Shown here: piece by piece, positions 5,777 through 12,373 of the stretch
Numbering within the stretch: the first letter of the stretch is position 1
Layout of the letters: each line of letters opens with the position of its first letter
Source of the DNA: an uncultured Clostridia bacterium
Lineage (GTDB): Bacteria > Bacillota_A > Clostridia > TANB77 > CAG-508
Reading direction: 5' to 3'
Length of the DNA stretch: 16,778 nt
Assembly: GCA_947628465.1 (NCBI GenBank)
Contig: CANQZZ010000024.1
Location: 1 to 16,778 of the forward strand
Notes under the pieces: model-generated
Told to the model about the DNA's origin: nothing
What the model saw: the letters and a program-made list of their open reading frames with translations, nothing else
Databases searched by the model: none
Position numbers and translations under genes: made by a program

Positions 5777-7228
5777 ATGTTGACTCCTAAAGATTTTGAA
5801 AACATAGCAAAACAAGCAGAACAATTATATGACGGTTTAGAATTAGAGATAATTCAAGAAATAGCAACAAGAATAGCAAATGTTGGTTATGCCAATGTAG
5901 TAGTTTTGAATGATATATTGATAGCACAAGAAATGGGTTTAATATATCAAGACATTATTAATATGGTTGCAGATTATAATGAAACTTCTGTAAGTCAAAT
6001 TGAAGATATTTTTAGTAAAGCTGGAGCTAAAACATTAAGACTTGATGATAAGATATATAAAGAAGCGGGTTTAAATCCTCTTCCATTTAATCAAAGCAAG
6101 AGTATGTTGCAATTTTTAATGGCAACTGCAATGAAAACACATAATAGTTTGAGCAATTTAGTTATGACAACAGCCAGCAGTAGTCAAACAGAGTTTTATA
6201 ATACAATGAATAAAGCATATATGGAAGTGAGTACAGGAGTAAAGAGTTATTCGCAATCTATTATAGATTCTGTTAAAAATCTATCAAAAAAAGGAGCAAC
6301 AATATCATATCCTAGTGGATATAAGACAAGTATAGAAAATGCAGTAAGAATGAATATAATTACTGGAGTAAATCAGACATGTGGTAAGTTACAAGAGATG
6401 AGGGCAGATGAAATGGGTTGGGACTTGATGGAAATAACGGCACATAGTGGAGCAAGACCAGAACACGCAGAATGGCAAGGGAAAATAGTAAGTAGAAGTG
6501 GTCAAAAAGGATATTTAAGTTTAGATGATATAGGATATGGAGAGCCAACAGGATTTAAAGGAGTAAATTGTAGGCATGATTGGTATCCATATTATAAAGG
6601 TAGTTCAAGGACATACACTAATGAACAATTAAATAGTTGGAAAAATGAAACTGTTATATATAATGGAAAAAAAATATCAAGATACGATGCTTCTCAAATT
6701 CAAAGAAGAATGGAAAGAACAATTAGACGAGATAAAAAAGAAATTGCTGGATTACAAGGGATATTAACAAGTAATAGTAAAGATAATAAATTAATAGAGG
6801 ATACAAAGACAGATTTTGCAAAAAAATCATTAATGTATAAGACACATCAAAAAGAGTTAGAAAACTTTTTGCAACAAACATCATTTGTAAAAGACTATAC
6901 TAGATTATATACAGGAAATCAAGACAGAGGTATATCAAATCAAATTTCAAACGTAACAAAAATAGCAAATAAATATAATAATAATGTTTTAGGAATGAAA
7001 ATTAATAATATTGAAATACAAGAAATTGGAGAACATATAATATCAAGAACATATGCAAGAAATGTAAGTTATGACAATGTAATAGATACATTGAAAAATC
7101 CAATAAAATATGGTAGAATAAGGTTAGATGACAGTATGCAAATTAAAGGTTCAAGTTGTACCATTGTTATAAATGTAAAAACAGGGAAATTAATAACGGT
7201 CTTTCCTAAAAAGACTAAAAAGGAATGA
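5777..7228 (+). CDS. Minor capsid protein with nuclease-like C-terminus
   Basis: This 483-residue protein fits the minor capsid protein 2 family, bound inside the head near the portal. The conserved core is EITAHSGARPEHAEWQGK at about 219-236, followed by GYLSLDDIGYGEPTGFKG and NCRHDWYPYY. A basic helical linker (about 290-375) leads to a separate C-terminal domain of roughly 100 residues with EHIISRTYARN (His 420), TLKNPIKYG and NVKTGKLITVFP. These look like the barnase-EndoU-colicin-RelE (BECR) fold domains attached to phage head proteins, possibly ejected with DNA. It starts 5 bases after the portal stop with GAGGAG (5762-5767) nearby. Nuclease activity is inferred, not shown. Confidence 0.85.
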   Translation: MLTPKDFENIAKQAEQLYDGLELEIIQEIATRIANVGYANVVVLNDILIAQEMGLIYQDIINMVADYNETSVSQIEDIFSKAGAKTLRLDDKIYKEAGLNPLPFNQSKSMLQFLMATAMKTHNSLSNLVMTTASSSQTEFYNTMNKAYMEVSTGVKSYSQSIIDSVKNLSKKGATISYPSGYKTSIENAVRMNIITGVNQTCGKLQEMRADEMGWDLMEITAHSGARPEHAEWQGKIVSRSGQKGYLSLDDIGYGEPTGFKGVNCRHDWYPYYKGSSRTYTNEQLNSWKNETVIYNGKKISRYDASQIQRRMERTIRRDKKEIAGLQGILTSNSKDNKLIEDTKTDFAKKSLMYKTHQKELENFLQQTSFVKDYTRLYTGNQDRGISNQISNVTKIANKYNNNVLGMKINNIEIQEIGEHIISRTYARNVSYDNVIDTLKNPIKYGRIRLDDSMQIKGSSCTIVINVKTGKLITVFPKKTKKE

Positions 7229-7233
7229 TAAAA

Positions 7234-7455
7234 ATGAAGATATTAGATAAGTTCTCAGAAGAACAAAAAGAATTACTAAAAAATAATAATATAAATATAG
7301 AAAAAGATTTTGATGAAGAAAGCTTAGAAGAATTAGAAGATAAAGTATATAATAAAATGATGGATAATCTTGATAAAAATCAAGATTTTACATCAAAAGC
7401 AGAAGAATGGGAAAAAATATTGGATATCGTTGTAGATATAGAAAACAATTTATAA
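7234..7455 (+). CDS. Small acidic protein, 73 aa
   Basis: This is a 73-residue helical acidic protein (ISEEQKELL-type text, DFDEESLEELEDKVYNKM and SKAEEWEKILDIVVDIENNL). ATG 7234 is chosen because AAGGA (7220-7224) is 9 bases upstream; an in-frame ATG at 7225, overlapping the previous stop as ATGA, would add three residues but has no spacing. Similar short acidic genes follow minor capsid genes in clostridial phages. A partner role for the nuclease-like tail of the preceding protein, such as an immunity or chaperone function, is conceivable from position and charge, but nothing in the sequence proves it. Confidence 0.6.
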   Translation: MKILDKFSEEQKELLKNNNINIEKDFDEESLEELEDKVYNKMMDNLDKNQDFTSKAEEWEKILDIVVDIENNL

Positions 7456-7459
7456 AAAT

Positions 7460-7614
7460 ATGTAGTGGTGGAATAGGTAGACACTGGCAACAGAGTGGAG
7501 ATATATGTTGGATAACCGATAAGTCGACTATCTCGGATTAATAATAAATTTGAGAACATATATCAAAGTGTATGCGAAATAAAGCTTATGTTAGGTGCAA
7601 ATCCTAACCTACAT
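7460..7614 (+). ncRNA. tRNA-Leu-like structured RNA with long insert
   Basis: The ends of this segment copy a class II tRNA. The stem atgtag (7460-7465) pairs with ctacat (7609-7614). A T-arm, gttagg (7590-7595) with cctaac (7603-7608), has the loop TGCAAAT, one base from the usual TTCAAAT. Together they make the 12-bp acceptor/T helix. The D-arm text TGGTGGAATAGGTAGACAC (7466-7484) is nearly that of bacterial tRNA-Leu, with the conserved GG. In place of the anticodon arm is a 10-bp helix, 7500-7509 with 7555-7564, capped by an inner stem (7516-7519 with 7533-7536) and GTCGAC. A weak arm at 7570-7589 recalls a variable arm. There is no CCA end or plausible anticodon loop, so it is tRNA-like and not a working tRNA. 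Confidence 0.7.
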
Positions 7615-7635
7615 TATTAATTTAAAGTTAATTAA

Positions 7636-7659
7636 GACACTGTAGCAGGTGCCTTTTTT
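7636..7659 (+). terminator. First terminator after the tRNA-like RNA
   Basis: The stem gacact (7636-7641) with ggtgcc (7648-7653), having one A-C mismatch and one G-T pair, is followed at once by six T residues (7654-7659). It lies 22 bases after the tRNA-like element and well before the scaffold gene. Confidence 0.65.
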
Positions 7660-7665
7660 ATATGC

Positions 7666-7697
7666 AAGAGATTAGTAATAGCTAACCTCTTATTTTT
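7666..7697 (+). terminator. Second, tandem terminator upstream of scaffold
   Basis: A 10-position stem, 7666-7675 with 7682-7691, has one A-C mismatch and a 6-base loop. It is followed by A and five T residues (7693-7697), with another T6 at 7703-7708. Being directly after the first terminator, it should strongly limit readthrough into the scaffold and capsid genes unless an antitermination state exists. Confidence 0.65.
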
Positions 7698-7773
7698 ATG
7701 CCTTTTTTACGGGAGCAGGCTTAAAAGAACAACTGGGAATATGTCGACGGACGATAAACGGGAGGTAAAAGTT

Positions 7774-8322
7774 ATGGAAGATAACAAAGAAGATTTAGAA
7801 AAAAAAGAAACAGCAGAAGGAAACAAAGAAGCTGGGGAAGTAGGTACTCAAACTACTGAAAAAAAACAAAATGAGGGAAGTTCTAATGTTGATGTAAAAG
7901 CAGAAGCTCAAAAGATAGCAGATGCAATGCTTGCCAAGAAAATGAAAGGAATGCCAAGTAAAGAAGAATTAAAAGCATTCAAGGATTGGCAAGAAAGTCA
8001 AAAAACGGTAGAACAAAAAGCTGAAAAGGAAACAGAATACCAAAATGCATTATCTAAAAATACAAGTTTAATGCAGGAAAATGCAGTATTAAGAAAAGGT
8101 GTAAATGCAGATGATGTAGATTATGTAGTATTTAAAGTTTCAAAAATGGAAGGCGAGTTTGAAGAAAACTTAGACAAGTTCTTAAAAGATAATCCTAAAT
8201 ATTTAGGAGAAAAAATTGAAGAACAAAAAGCAACTGGTACACCAGTAAAAACTTTTAGTTCAAACAGTAATGATGGTGTTTTAGGGATATTAGCTTCAAA
8301 ACACCCAGAAATTAAATTTTAG
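7774..8322 (+). CDS. Scaffold protein (DUF4355-like)
   Basis: This is the internal scaffold that guides capsid assembly and then leaves or is degraded. The 182-residue product is highly charged and helical. It begins with an acidic, low-complexity region (MEDNKEDLEKKETAEGNKEA), has DAMLAKKMKGMPSKEELKAFKDWQ near the middle, a coiled-coil stretch, and a C-terminal tail ending PEIKF that probably contacts the coat protein. It sits directly before the major capsid gene, 17 bases away. The start is ATG 7774, because GGGAGG (7760-7765) is 8 bases upstream; an ATG at 7741 would place the ribosome site inside the gene. Its leader holds GTCGAC at 7743-7748. Confidence 0.85.
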   Translation: MEDNKEDLEKKETAEGNKEAGEVGTQTTEKKQNEGSSNVDVKAEAQKIADAMLAKKMKGMPSKEELKAFKDWQESQKTVEQKAEKETEYQNALSKNTSLMQENAVLRKGVNADDVDYVVFKVSKMEGEFEENLDKFLKDNPKYLGEKIEEQKATGTPVKTFSSNSNDGVLGILASKHPEIKF

Positions 8323-8339
8323 AAAAGAGGTAATGTAAA

Positions 8340-9188
8340 ATGGCAAATGCAATAAATGCAAATGGTACACACGAAAGACAAGAAAGATATGCAGACGCAA
8401 TCGTAAAATTAATGAGACCTTTATTAAGAATCAGAAATACTTTTTCAAGAGATTATGAAGGTAATCCTACTGCTGGCGCAGTTAAAGTTCCAGTAAGAGA
8501 AAAAGATGTAGAAGTTAAAGACTATGATGTAAAAAGTGGAATCGCTTTAAGTCAGTCAGCTACTTCATACAAAAATATAGCTATTGATAATCACAAGGCT
8601 TTAAATGAGTTAATCGATGGATATGAAGCCTCAGCTGTTCCAGACAATTTAATAGCACAAAGATTAGAAAGTGGTGCTTATTCAATATCTAAAACTTTAG
8701 AAGAAGATGCTATTAAAGCATTATTAACTGGAACAGATTCTACACAGGAAGATTGTACAGCTGAAAATGTTTATTCTAATATAGTAAAAGATATTGCAAT
8801 TTTAGCTAAAAAAGGTGTAAGCAAAGATAGAATGTATGTAGCTATTGATTATGCTACAGAAACTTTATTACTAACTGATGAAAAGTATTCAAATACTGCA
8901 TCTCAAATTGGTGCTGAATTAGCTAGAGAAGGTGTTGTAGGGAAAATTAACGGTGTAAAGGTTATAGTTGAAGATTTAGGAAAGAAAGATGAAACAAAAG
9001 ATGTTCAATATATCGTTTACGGTATAGATTGGTGTCAAGCTATTGATGAATGGCAAGTACAACCTACTGTTAATACTTTAAGTGATGGCGCTCATATTGG
9101 AGCATCTGCATTACAAGGTAGAATGGTATATGCTGATACAGTTACAGATACTGATGCAGTTATAGTAAAAGCTACAGCAGGAGAATAA
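8340..9188 (+). CDS. Major capsid protein
   Basis: This 282-residue protein should form the icosahedral head shell. The order scaffold-capsid-connector and text such as VPVREKDVEVKDYDV, followed by KALNELIDGYEASAVPDNLI, ISKTLEEDAIKALLTG and the C-terminal WQVQPTVNTLSDGAHIGASALQGRMVY, match the HK97-fold coat proteins of lactococcal and clostridial siphophages. No N-terminal delta domain is present, in agreement with a separate scaffold gene. AAGAGG is 8-9 bases before ATG 8340. Its codon choice uses more GCT and GTT than nearby genes, as expected for a highly expressed protein. Confidence 0.9.
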   Translation: MANAINANGTHERQERYADAIVKLMRPLLRIRNTFSRDYEGNPTAGAVKVPVREKDVEVKDYDVKSGIALSQSATSYKNIAIDNHKALNELIDGYEASAVPDNLIAQRLESGAYSISKTLEEDAIKALLTGTDSTQEDCTAENVYSNIVKDIAILAKKGVSKDRMYVAIDYATETLLLTDEKYSNTASQIGAELAREGVVGKINGVKVIVEDLGKKDETKDVQYIVYGIDWCQAIDEWQVQPTVNTLSDGAHIGASALQGRMVYADTVTDTDAVIVKATAGE

Positions 9189-9203
9189 TAAGGAGGATAA
9201 GGT

Positions 9204-9596
9204 ATGCTTAAATACATAGATGAATATAAATATTTAGAATTGTTAGATGCAGAAAGCATACCTGACAATTTTAATAATTTAGTAATAAAAGCAAGTAATT
9301 ATATTAACTATAATACTCATGGTCGCATTGATAAAAACAATTTGTCTGAGCAAGTAAAATATGTTACTTGCTTAATTATTAATTTAATTAATGAAGAAGA
9401 AACAAAACTAGAAGAAATAGGCAATCTAAAATCACAAAATATAGAAGGTTGGTCAGAATCATATGCAACACCAGAAGAAATAAAATCAGATTATGCTAAT
9501 AAAAAATATGATGTATTAAAAACATATTTAGCTTATGAAATAGGCATTGATGGTAATCCTCTTTTGTATAGTGGGGTGTGTGTGATAAATGAATAA
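9204..9596 (+). CDS. Head-tail connector (adaptor) protein
   Basis: This 130-residue helical protein follows the coat gene, where the adaptor that extends the portal channel is usually encoded (the HK97 gp6 / SPP1 gp15 role). Residues 1-60 include YLELLDAESIPDNFNNLVIKA and the NYINYNTHGRID segment typical of such adaptors, in which early helices bind the portal ring. The C-terminus KTYLAYEIGIDGNPLLYSGV is a conserved-looking tail. AGGAGGATAAGGT precedes ATG 9204. The end overlaps the next gene by 8 bases (9589-9596). Assignment rests on position, size and helical text, not on an exact motif. Confidence 0.78.
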   Translation: MLKYIDEYKYLELLDAESIPDNFNNLVIKASNYINYNTHGRIDKNNLSEQVKYVTCLIINLINEEETKLEEIGNLKSQNIEGWSESYATPEEIKSDYANKKYDVLKTYLAYEIGIDGNPLLYSGVCVINE

Positions 9597-9924
9597 AAGA
9601 TTTTTTATACACAAAATAACAGTCTATCATACAGAAGACGATGAAAACTTTGAAATAGTCTATTTTAATGAAGTTTACTTTAGACATAATAAAAAGACTA
9701 ATTTAGTAGACAAAGGACTTGAAAAAGGAAGTACAGGTTCTATTACAATACCTACTACAAAAAAATTAAATATAACTACAGATGATTATATAGTCGAGGG
9801 AATAGTAAAAGATAAATTCGATTTATCATTACTACAACAAAAATATCAAGTTTTTAAAGTCATAAGTGTAGACGATAATAGAAAAGGTGGGTTACCACAT
9901 TATAAAATAGGAGTAACAGAATAA
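9589..9924 (+). CDS. Head closure / minor capsid protein 1-like
   Basis: This 111-residue beta-rich protein fits the head-completion (stopper) slot, the SPP1 gp16 role that prevents DNA loss before tail joining. Alternating strand text (IHKITVYHT, NFEIVYFNEVYFR, GSITIPTT) and the closing pattern YQVFKVISVDDNRKGGLPHYKIGV match the minor capsid 1 / closure families, in which V-DN-RG and a C-terminal H-K-G are conserved. It overlaps its upstream neighbour by 8 bases and shares one base with the next start (TAATG at 9922-9926), so the connector genes are likely translated as a coupled set. Confidence 0.78.
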   Translation: MNKRFFIHKITVYHTEDDENFEIVYFNEVYFRHNKKTNLVDKGLEKGSTGSITIPTTKKLNITTDDYIVEGIVKDKFDLSLLQQKYQVFKVISVDDNRKGGLPHYKIGVTE

Positions 9925-10341
9925 TGTCAAGTAGTGGATTTAATGTAAAAATTAAAATAAATTCAGCAAAAAAAATAGCAAAAGACCATCGGACTAGATG
10001 AAAACGGTAGAGTAACAAGATTTTTACGAGATGATGCAGATAGACTAATGAATCCATTTATTCCCTTTGATAATGGAATGTTAAGAAGAAATAAAGCATA
10101 TCCTAACAATTGTTCTATAAAATATACAAGCCCTTATGCTAAATATCAATATTATGGCAAATTAATGCTTGCTAAGAATGGAAGTAGTTGGGCTAAATTA
10201 GGAGAAAAAAAAGTATCTACTAATAAAGAATTAAAATATCATTCTTCTGGAACAGGTCCTAAATGGGATAAGCTAATGCTACAAAGAAGAAAAAATGATT
10301 TATTAAAAGACGTACAAAATTACATTAAAACAGGAGGATAA
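9924..10341 (+). CDS. Minor capsid protein 2-like, needs +1 frameshift
   Basis: This tail-completion/minor capsid protein is split over two frames. Frame one, from ATG 9924, gives MSSSGFNVKIKINSAKKIAK, then DH, and meets CGG at 9990, ending at TGA 9999-10001. Skipping one base (C 9990) restores GLDENGRVTRFLRDDADRL, then MNPFIPFDNGMLRRN and YAKYQYYGKLM to TAA 10339-10341. The G-L-G-V, PFDNGML and YQYYGK words are the signature of this family, on both sides of the break, so both parts belong to one gene of about 138 residues. The downstream part alone, from ATG 10048 (97 residues), would lack the N-terminal domain and has no good ribosome site. It may be a real frameshift, a mutation or an error. 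Confidence 0.75.
9987..9992 (+). other. +1 frameshift site CAT CGG
   Basis: Codon 22 is CAT and codon 23 is CGG (9990-9992). Removing the C gives GGA, CTA, GAT and the conserved GL-ENGRV text, while the zero frame ends three codons later at TGA. CGG is otherwise absent in frame from the window, apart from the tape measure break. It may be a hungry-codon slip, four-base decoding of CGGA, or a plain base insertion. Confidence 0.6.
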
Positions 10342-10342
10342 G

Positions 10343-10753
10343 ATGGAAGAAAAATCAAAAATGGAGCATGTTAAAGAATTTATAGAAAAATGTCCGTTAC
10401 TTAAAAATGGAAAAGTTAATGTAGATTATATAAAGGATAAGCCACAAAGTTATTCTGTTGATGAAACACCAGCAGAAACAATTGTAAATAAATTTACAGA
10501 TGGTGGAAGTAGGAGACAAATACAATTTGATTTTTCAATTCAAGCTAATTTTAGTGTTTTAGAAAATATTAAAAATTCAAAATTTTGTGATGATTTTTTA
10601 GATTGGATAGAAGAAGAAAACAGCAAAGGAAATTTACCTAATATAGAAGGTGCAGAAAACATAAAAGGAAATAGAGGAACAATATTGCAAACAACTGAAA
10701 CAACAGCAATATATGTGATACCTTTACAACTTATATATGTTAAAGAAGCCTAA
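10343..10753 (+). CDS. Tail terminator / minor capsid protein 3-like
   Basis: This 136-residue protein resembles the minor capsid 3 / tail terminator group that caps the tail tube and joins it to the head. Family-like text is PQSYSVDETPAETIVNKFTD, GGSRRQIQFDFSIQANFS, then DDFLDWIEEENSKGNLPNIEG, and a closing strand TAIYVIPLQLIYVKEA. ATG 10343 follows the previous stop by one base, and AGGAGG (10332-10337) lies over the end of that gene, so the two are coupled. A T-rich hairpin covers its stop codon. Confidence 0.82.
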   Translation: MEEKSKMEHVKEFIEKCPLLKNGKVNVDYIKDKPQSYSVDETPAETIVNKFTDGGSRRQIQFDFSIQANFSVLENIKNSKFCDDFLDWIEEENSKGNLPNIEGAENIKGNRGTILQTTETTAIYVIPLQLIYVKEA

Positions 10754-10768
10754 GGGCTTAATTTTTTT
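10746..10768 (+). terminator. Terminator-like hairpin over a stop codon
   Basis: The stem aagcc (10746-10750) with ggctt (10755-10759) encloses taag, part of which is the stop codon TAA 10751-10753, and seven T residues follow (10762-10768). The short stem suggests partial termination. Ribosomes finishing the upstream gene would prevent the stem from forming, linking termination to translation. Confidence 0.45.
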
Positions 10769-10785
10769 ATAAAGGAGGATTAAAA

Positions 10786-11286
10786 ATGCCAGAAAACAAA
10801 GAGAAAATAGTGAAAAGAAGTGACAAAGTCGCTTATATGAATGTTGGCACAGATGAATTGCCAGATTTTCAAAGAATGAGAAAGTTTACAGATATGTCTA
10901 ATTCTGCAAATCCAACAGAATATAGTAGGACTTATGTAGATGAAGACGGAGAAGTTACAGATGTAACAGGTTATTCAAAAGAAAAGTCTTTTGCATTTGA
11001 CCAATATACAAATAATAAAGTTCATGAAAAATTGGTTGATATCATTGAGGAAGAAAAAACAGGAGACGATGCAATAGTAGATATTTTAGTTGTAGATAAA
11101 ACAACAAAAACAGAAGAAAACAAATATACGGCTAGAAGAAGAAAATATAGTGTTATTCCTGATAGTGATGGAGACAGTACAGATGCTTATACATATAGTG
11201 GTTCATTTAAAAAGAACGGAAACTTTGAAAAAGTAGAAGTAACATTAAGTACAGATGAAATGAAAGCAACAATAGCAGTAGAATAA
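10786..11286 (+). CDS. Major tail (tube) protein
   Basis: This is the 166-residue tail tube subunit, stacked in rings around the tape measure. Position between the tail terminator and the chaperones, beta-rich text (SDKVAYMNVGTDELPDFQRM, ARRRKYSVIPDS), a repeated acidic turn (YVDEDGEVTDVTGYSKEK) and the C-terminal Ig-like closing strands KVEVTLSTDEMKATIAVE fit the tube proteins of clostridial siphophages. A consensus AAAGGAGG at 10771-10778 precedes ATG 10786, consistent with high expression. A perfect 10-bp hairpin follows the gene. Confidence 0.85.
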   Translation: MPENKEKIVKRSDKVAYMNVGTDELPDFQRMRKFTDMSNSANPTEYSRTYVDEDGEVTDVTGYSKEKSFAFDQYTNNKVHEKLVDIIEEEKTGDDAIVDILVVDKTTKTEENKYTARRRKYSVIPDSDGDSTDAYTYSGSFKKNGNFEKVEVTLSTDEMKATIAVE

Positions 11287-11296
11287 TATTAAATTA

Positions 11297-11323
11297 AAGT
11301 GCAGGAAAACAAATCCTGCACTT
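11297..11323. terminator. 10-bp perfect hairpin after the tail tube gene
   Basis: aagtgcagga (11297-11306) pairs exactly with tcctgcactt (11314-11323) around aaacaaa. On the + strand only cttctattg follows, so termination would be weak; on the - strand it is followed by a TTTAATTTAAT run. Hairpins here commonly lower expression of the chaperone genes relative to the tube, and may also stabilise the upstream message. Confidence 0.55.
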
Positions 11324-11344
11324 CTATTGAAAGGAAATGAAAAT

Positions 11345-11710
11345 ATGAAAATAAGAGGAATAGAAGTAGATTTTGATTTTTTAGATGCAGATGATGTAGA
11401 AAGATTTGAAAATGCTGCTAAAATAGTAATGGAAAAATGTAAGGAAAAACAAAAAAAGGAAATGTCATATTCAGAATCAATAAAAGAAGAGTGTCAAGTA
11501 ATAGAAGAATTTTTTGATAAGGTTTTTGGAGAAGGAATATCACAGAAATTATTTAATGGTAAGAAAAATTTAGGAGACCATATAAATGCATTTGAAGATA
11601 TAGTTAAAGCAAAAATGGAAAAACAGAAAGATTTACAATCAGTTTACGATAGGTATCAACCAAACAGAGAACAAAGAAGATATAATCAATACCATAAAGG
11701 CAAAAAATAA
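11345..11710 (+). CDS. Tail assembly chaperone (DUF6673-like)
   Basis: This 121-residue acidic helical protein holds the tape measure and tube subunits during tail growth (the gpG-like role). The N-terminal strand MKIRGIEVDFDFLDADDVERFE and later ECQVIEEFFDKVFGEGISQKLF with NLGDHINAFEDI are recognisable chaperone text in clostridial phages. ATG 11345 has AAAGGA about 10 bases upstream; a TTG at 11327 is in frame but has no ribosome site. The end GGC AAA AAA TAATG shares a base with the next start. A -1 slip on the A-run would join this protein to the following one, as many tail chaperones do; that is only a possibility here. Confidence 0.75.
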   Translation: MKIRGIEVDFDFLDADDVERFENAAKIVMEKCKEKQKKEMSYSESIKEECQVIEEFFDKVFGEGISQKLFNGKKNLGDHINAFEDIVKAKMEKQKDLQSVYDRYQPNREQRRYNQYHKGKK

Positions 11711-12285
11711 TGAAAAAAAATATTTTATTAGACAAATTACCACAATACACGCAAAACGGATTAAAGATAAGGACAGATTTCAGAGAAAGCATTAAATTTG
11801 AATTACTAATGCAAGATAAAAACATAGATGAAAAAGATAAAATAGCATTAGCAATAAAATTATATTATTATGATATGTCCAAAATAAAAGATATAAAAAT
11901 AGCAATAAATGATATATTATGGTTTTATAGATGTGGTGAAGAATTAAAAGAAGAGACTAGTCAAGATAAAAACGAAGAAAAAATAAAACAAATTTATAGC
12001 TATGAATTTGATGATAAATATATATATAGTGCATTTTTAGAACAATATAATATAGATTTAAATAGTATAAATTATTTACATTGGTGGAAATTTAAAGCTT
12101 TATTTAATGGATTAAACGAAAAAACTAAAATAGTAGAAATAATGGGATATAGAGCAATGAATTTATCGAAAATCAAAGATAAAGAAATGAAGAAACACTA
12201 TAAAAAAATGCAACAAATTTATGCTTTACCAGATATGAGAAGTGAAGAAGAAAAAGAATCTGATTTTGCAGAAAATTTATGGTAA
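11710..12285 (+). CDS. Gp15-like tail protein
   Basis: This is a 191-residue protein of the phage Gp15 family, the usual second gene between tail chaperone and tape measure. Conserved words are ILLDKLPQYTQNGLKI, TDFRESIKFELLMQD, DILWFYRCGEE, YIYSAFLEQYNIDLNSINYL and HWWKFKALFNGLNEKTKIV, then MGYRAMNLSKIKDKEMKKHY. It probably acts as the larger chaperone, equivalent to the T part of G/GT. ATG 11710 overlaps the upstream stop (TAATG), with no separate strong ribosome site, so it depends on coupling. An accessory cassette with its own promoter splits it from the tape measure gene. Confidence 0.85.
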   Translation: MKKNILLDKLPQYTQNGLKIRTDFRESIKFELLMQDKNIDEKDKIALAIKLYYYDMSKIKDIKIAINDILWFYRCGEELKEETSQDKNEEKIKQIYSYEFDDKYIYSAFLEQYNIDLNSINYLHWWKFKALFNGLNEKTKIVEIMGYRAMNLSKIKDKEMKKHYKKMQQIYALPDMRSEEEKESDFAENLW

Positions 12286-12306
12286 AACTTTATCAAGCGA
12301 CAAACT

Positions 12307-12334
12307 TTGACATATTATGACAATACAATATGAT
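12307..12334 (+). promoter_or_regulatory. Promoter of the accessory cassette
   Basis: TTGACA (12307-12312) is followed after 16 bases by TATGAT (12329-12334); an alternative TATAAT at 12334-12339 would need a 21-base spacer. It lies in the only sizeable gap of the tail block, directly before the 12374 gene. A host-type promoter inside a late operon is the mark of a moron, a gene that can be expressed from a silent prophage. Confidence 0.7.
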
Positions 12335-12373
12335 ATAATTCTCTCATAAATAATCAAAGGGAGAATGGTGTTT

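Noticed and set aside
7516..7518. CCG in the tRNA-like insert as an anticodon reading the rare CGG codons.
   Set aside because: The triplet lacks a preceding U, is not in a 7-base loop on a 5-bp stem, and is predicted to be paired with CGG at 7534-7536. The coincidence is noted but not supported.
7484..7590. Group I intron inside a tRNA-Leu gene.
   Set aside because: The insert is only about 100 bases, lacks recognisable intron core segments, and flanking exons do not rebuild an anticodon arm.
7741..7773. Scaffold start at ATG 7741.
   Set aside because: The GGGAGG site at 7760-7765 would be inside the gene; ATG 7774 has ideal spacing.
10048..10341. An intact 97-residue gene starting at ATG 10048.
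   Set aside because: Family-conserved sequence continues upstream of this ATG in the same frame to the CGG site, and no ribosome site is present.
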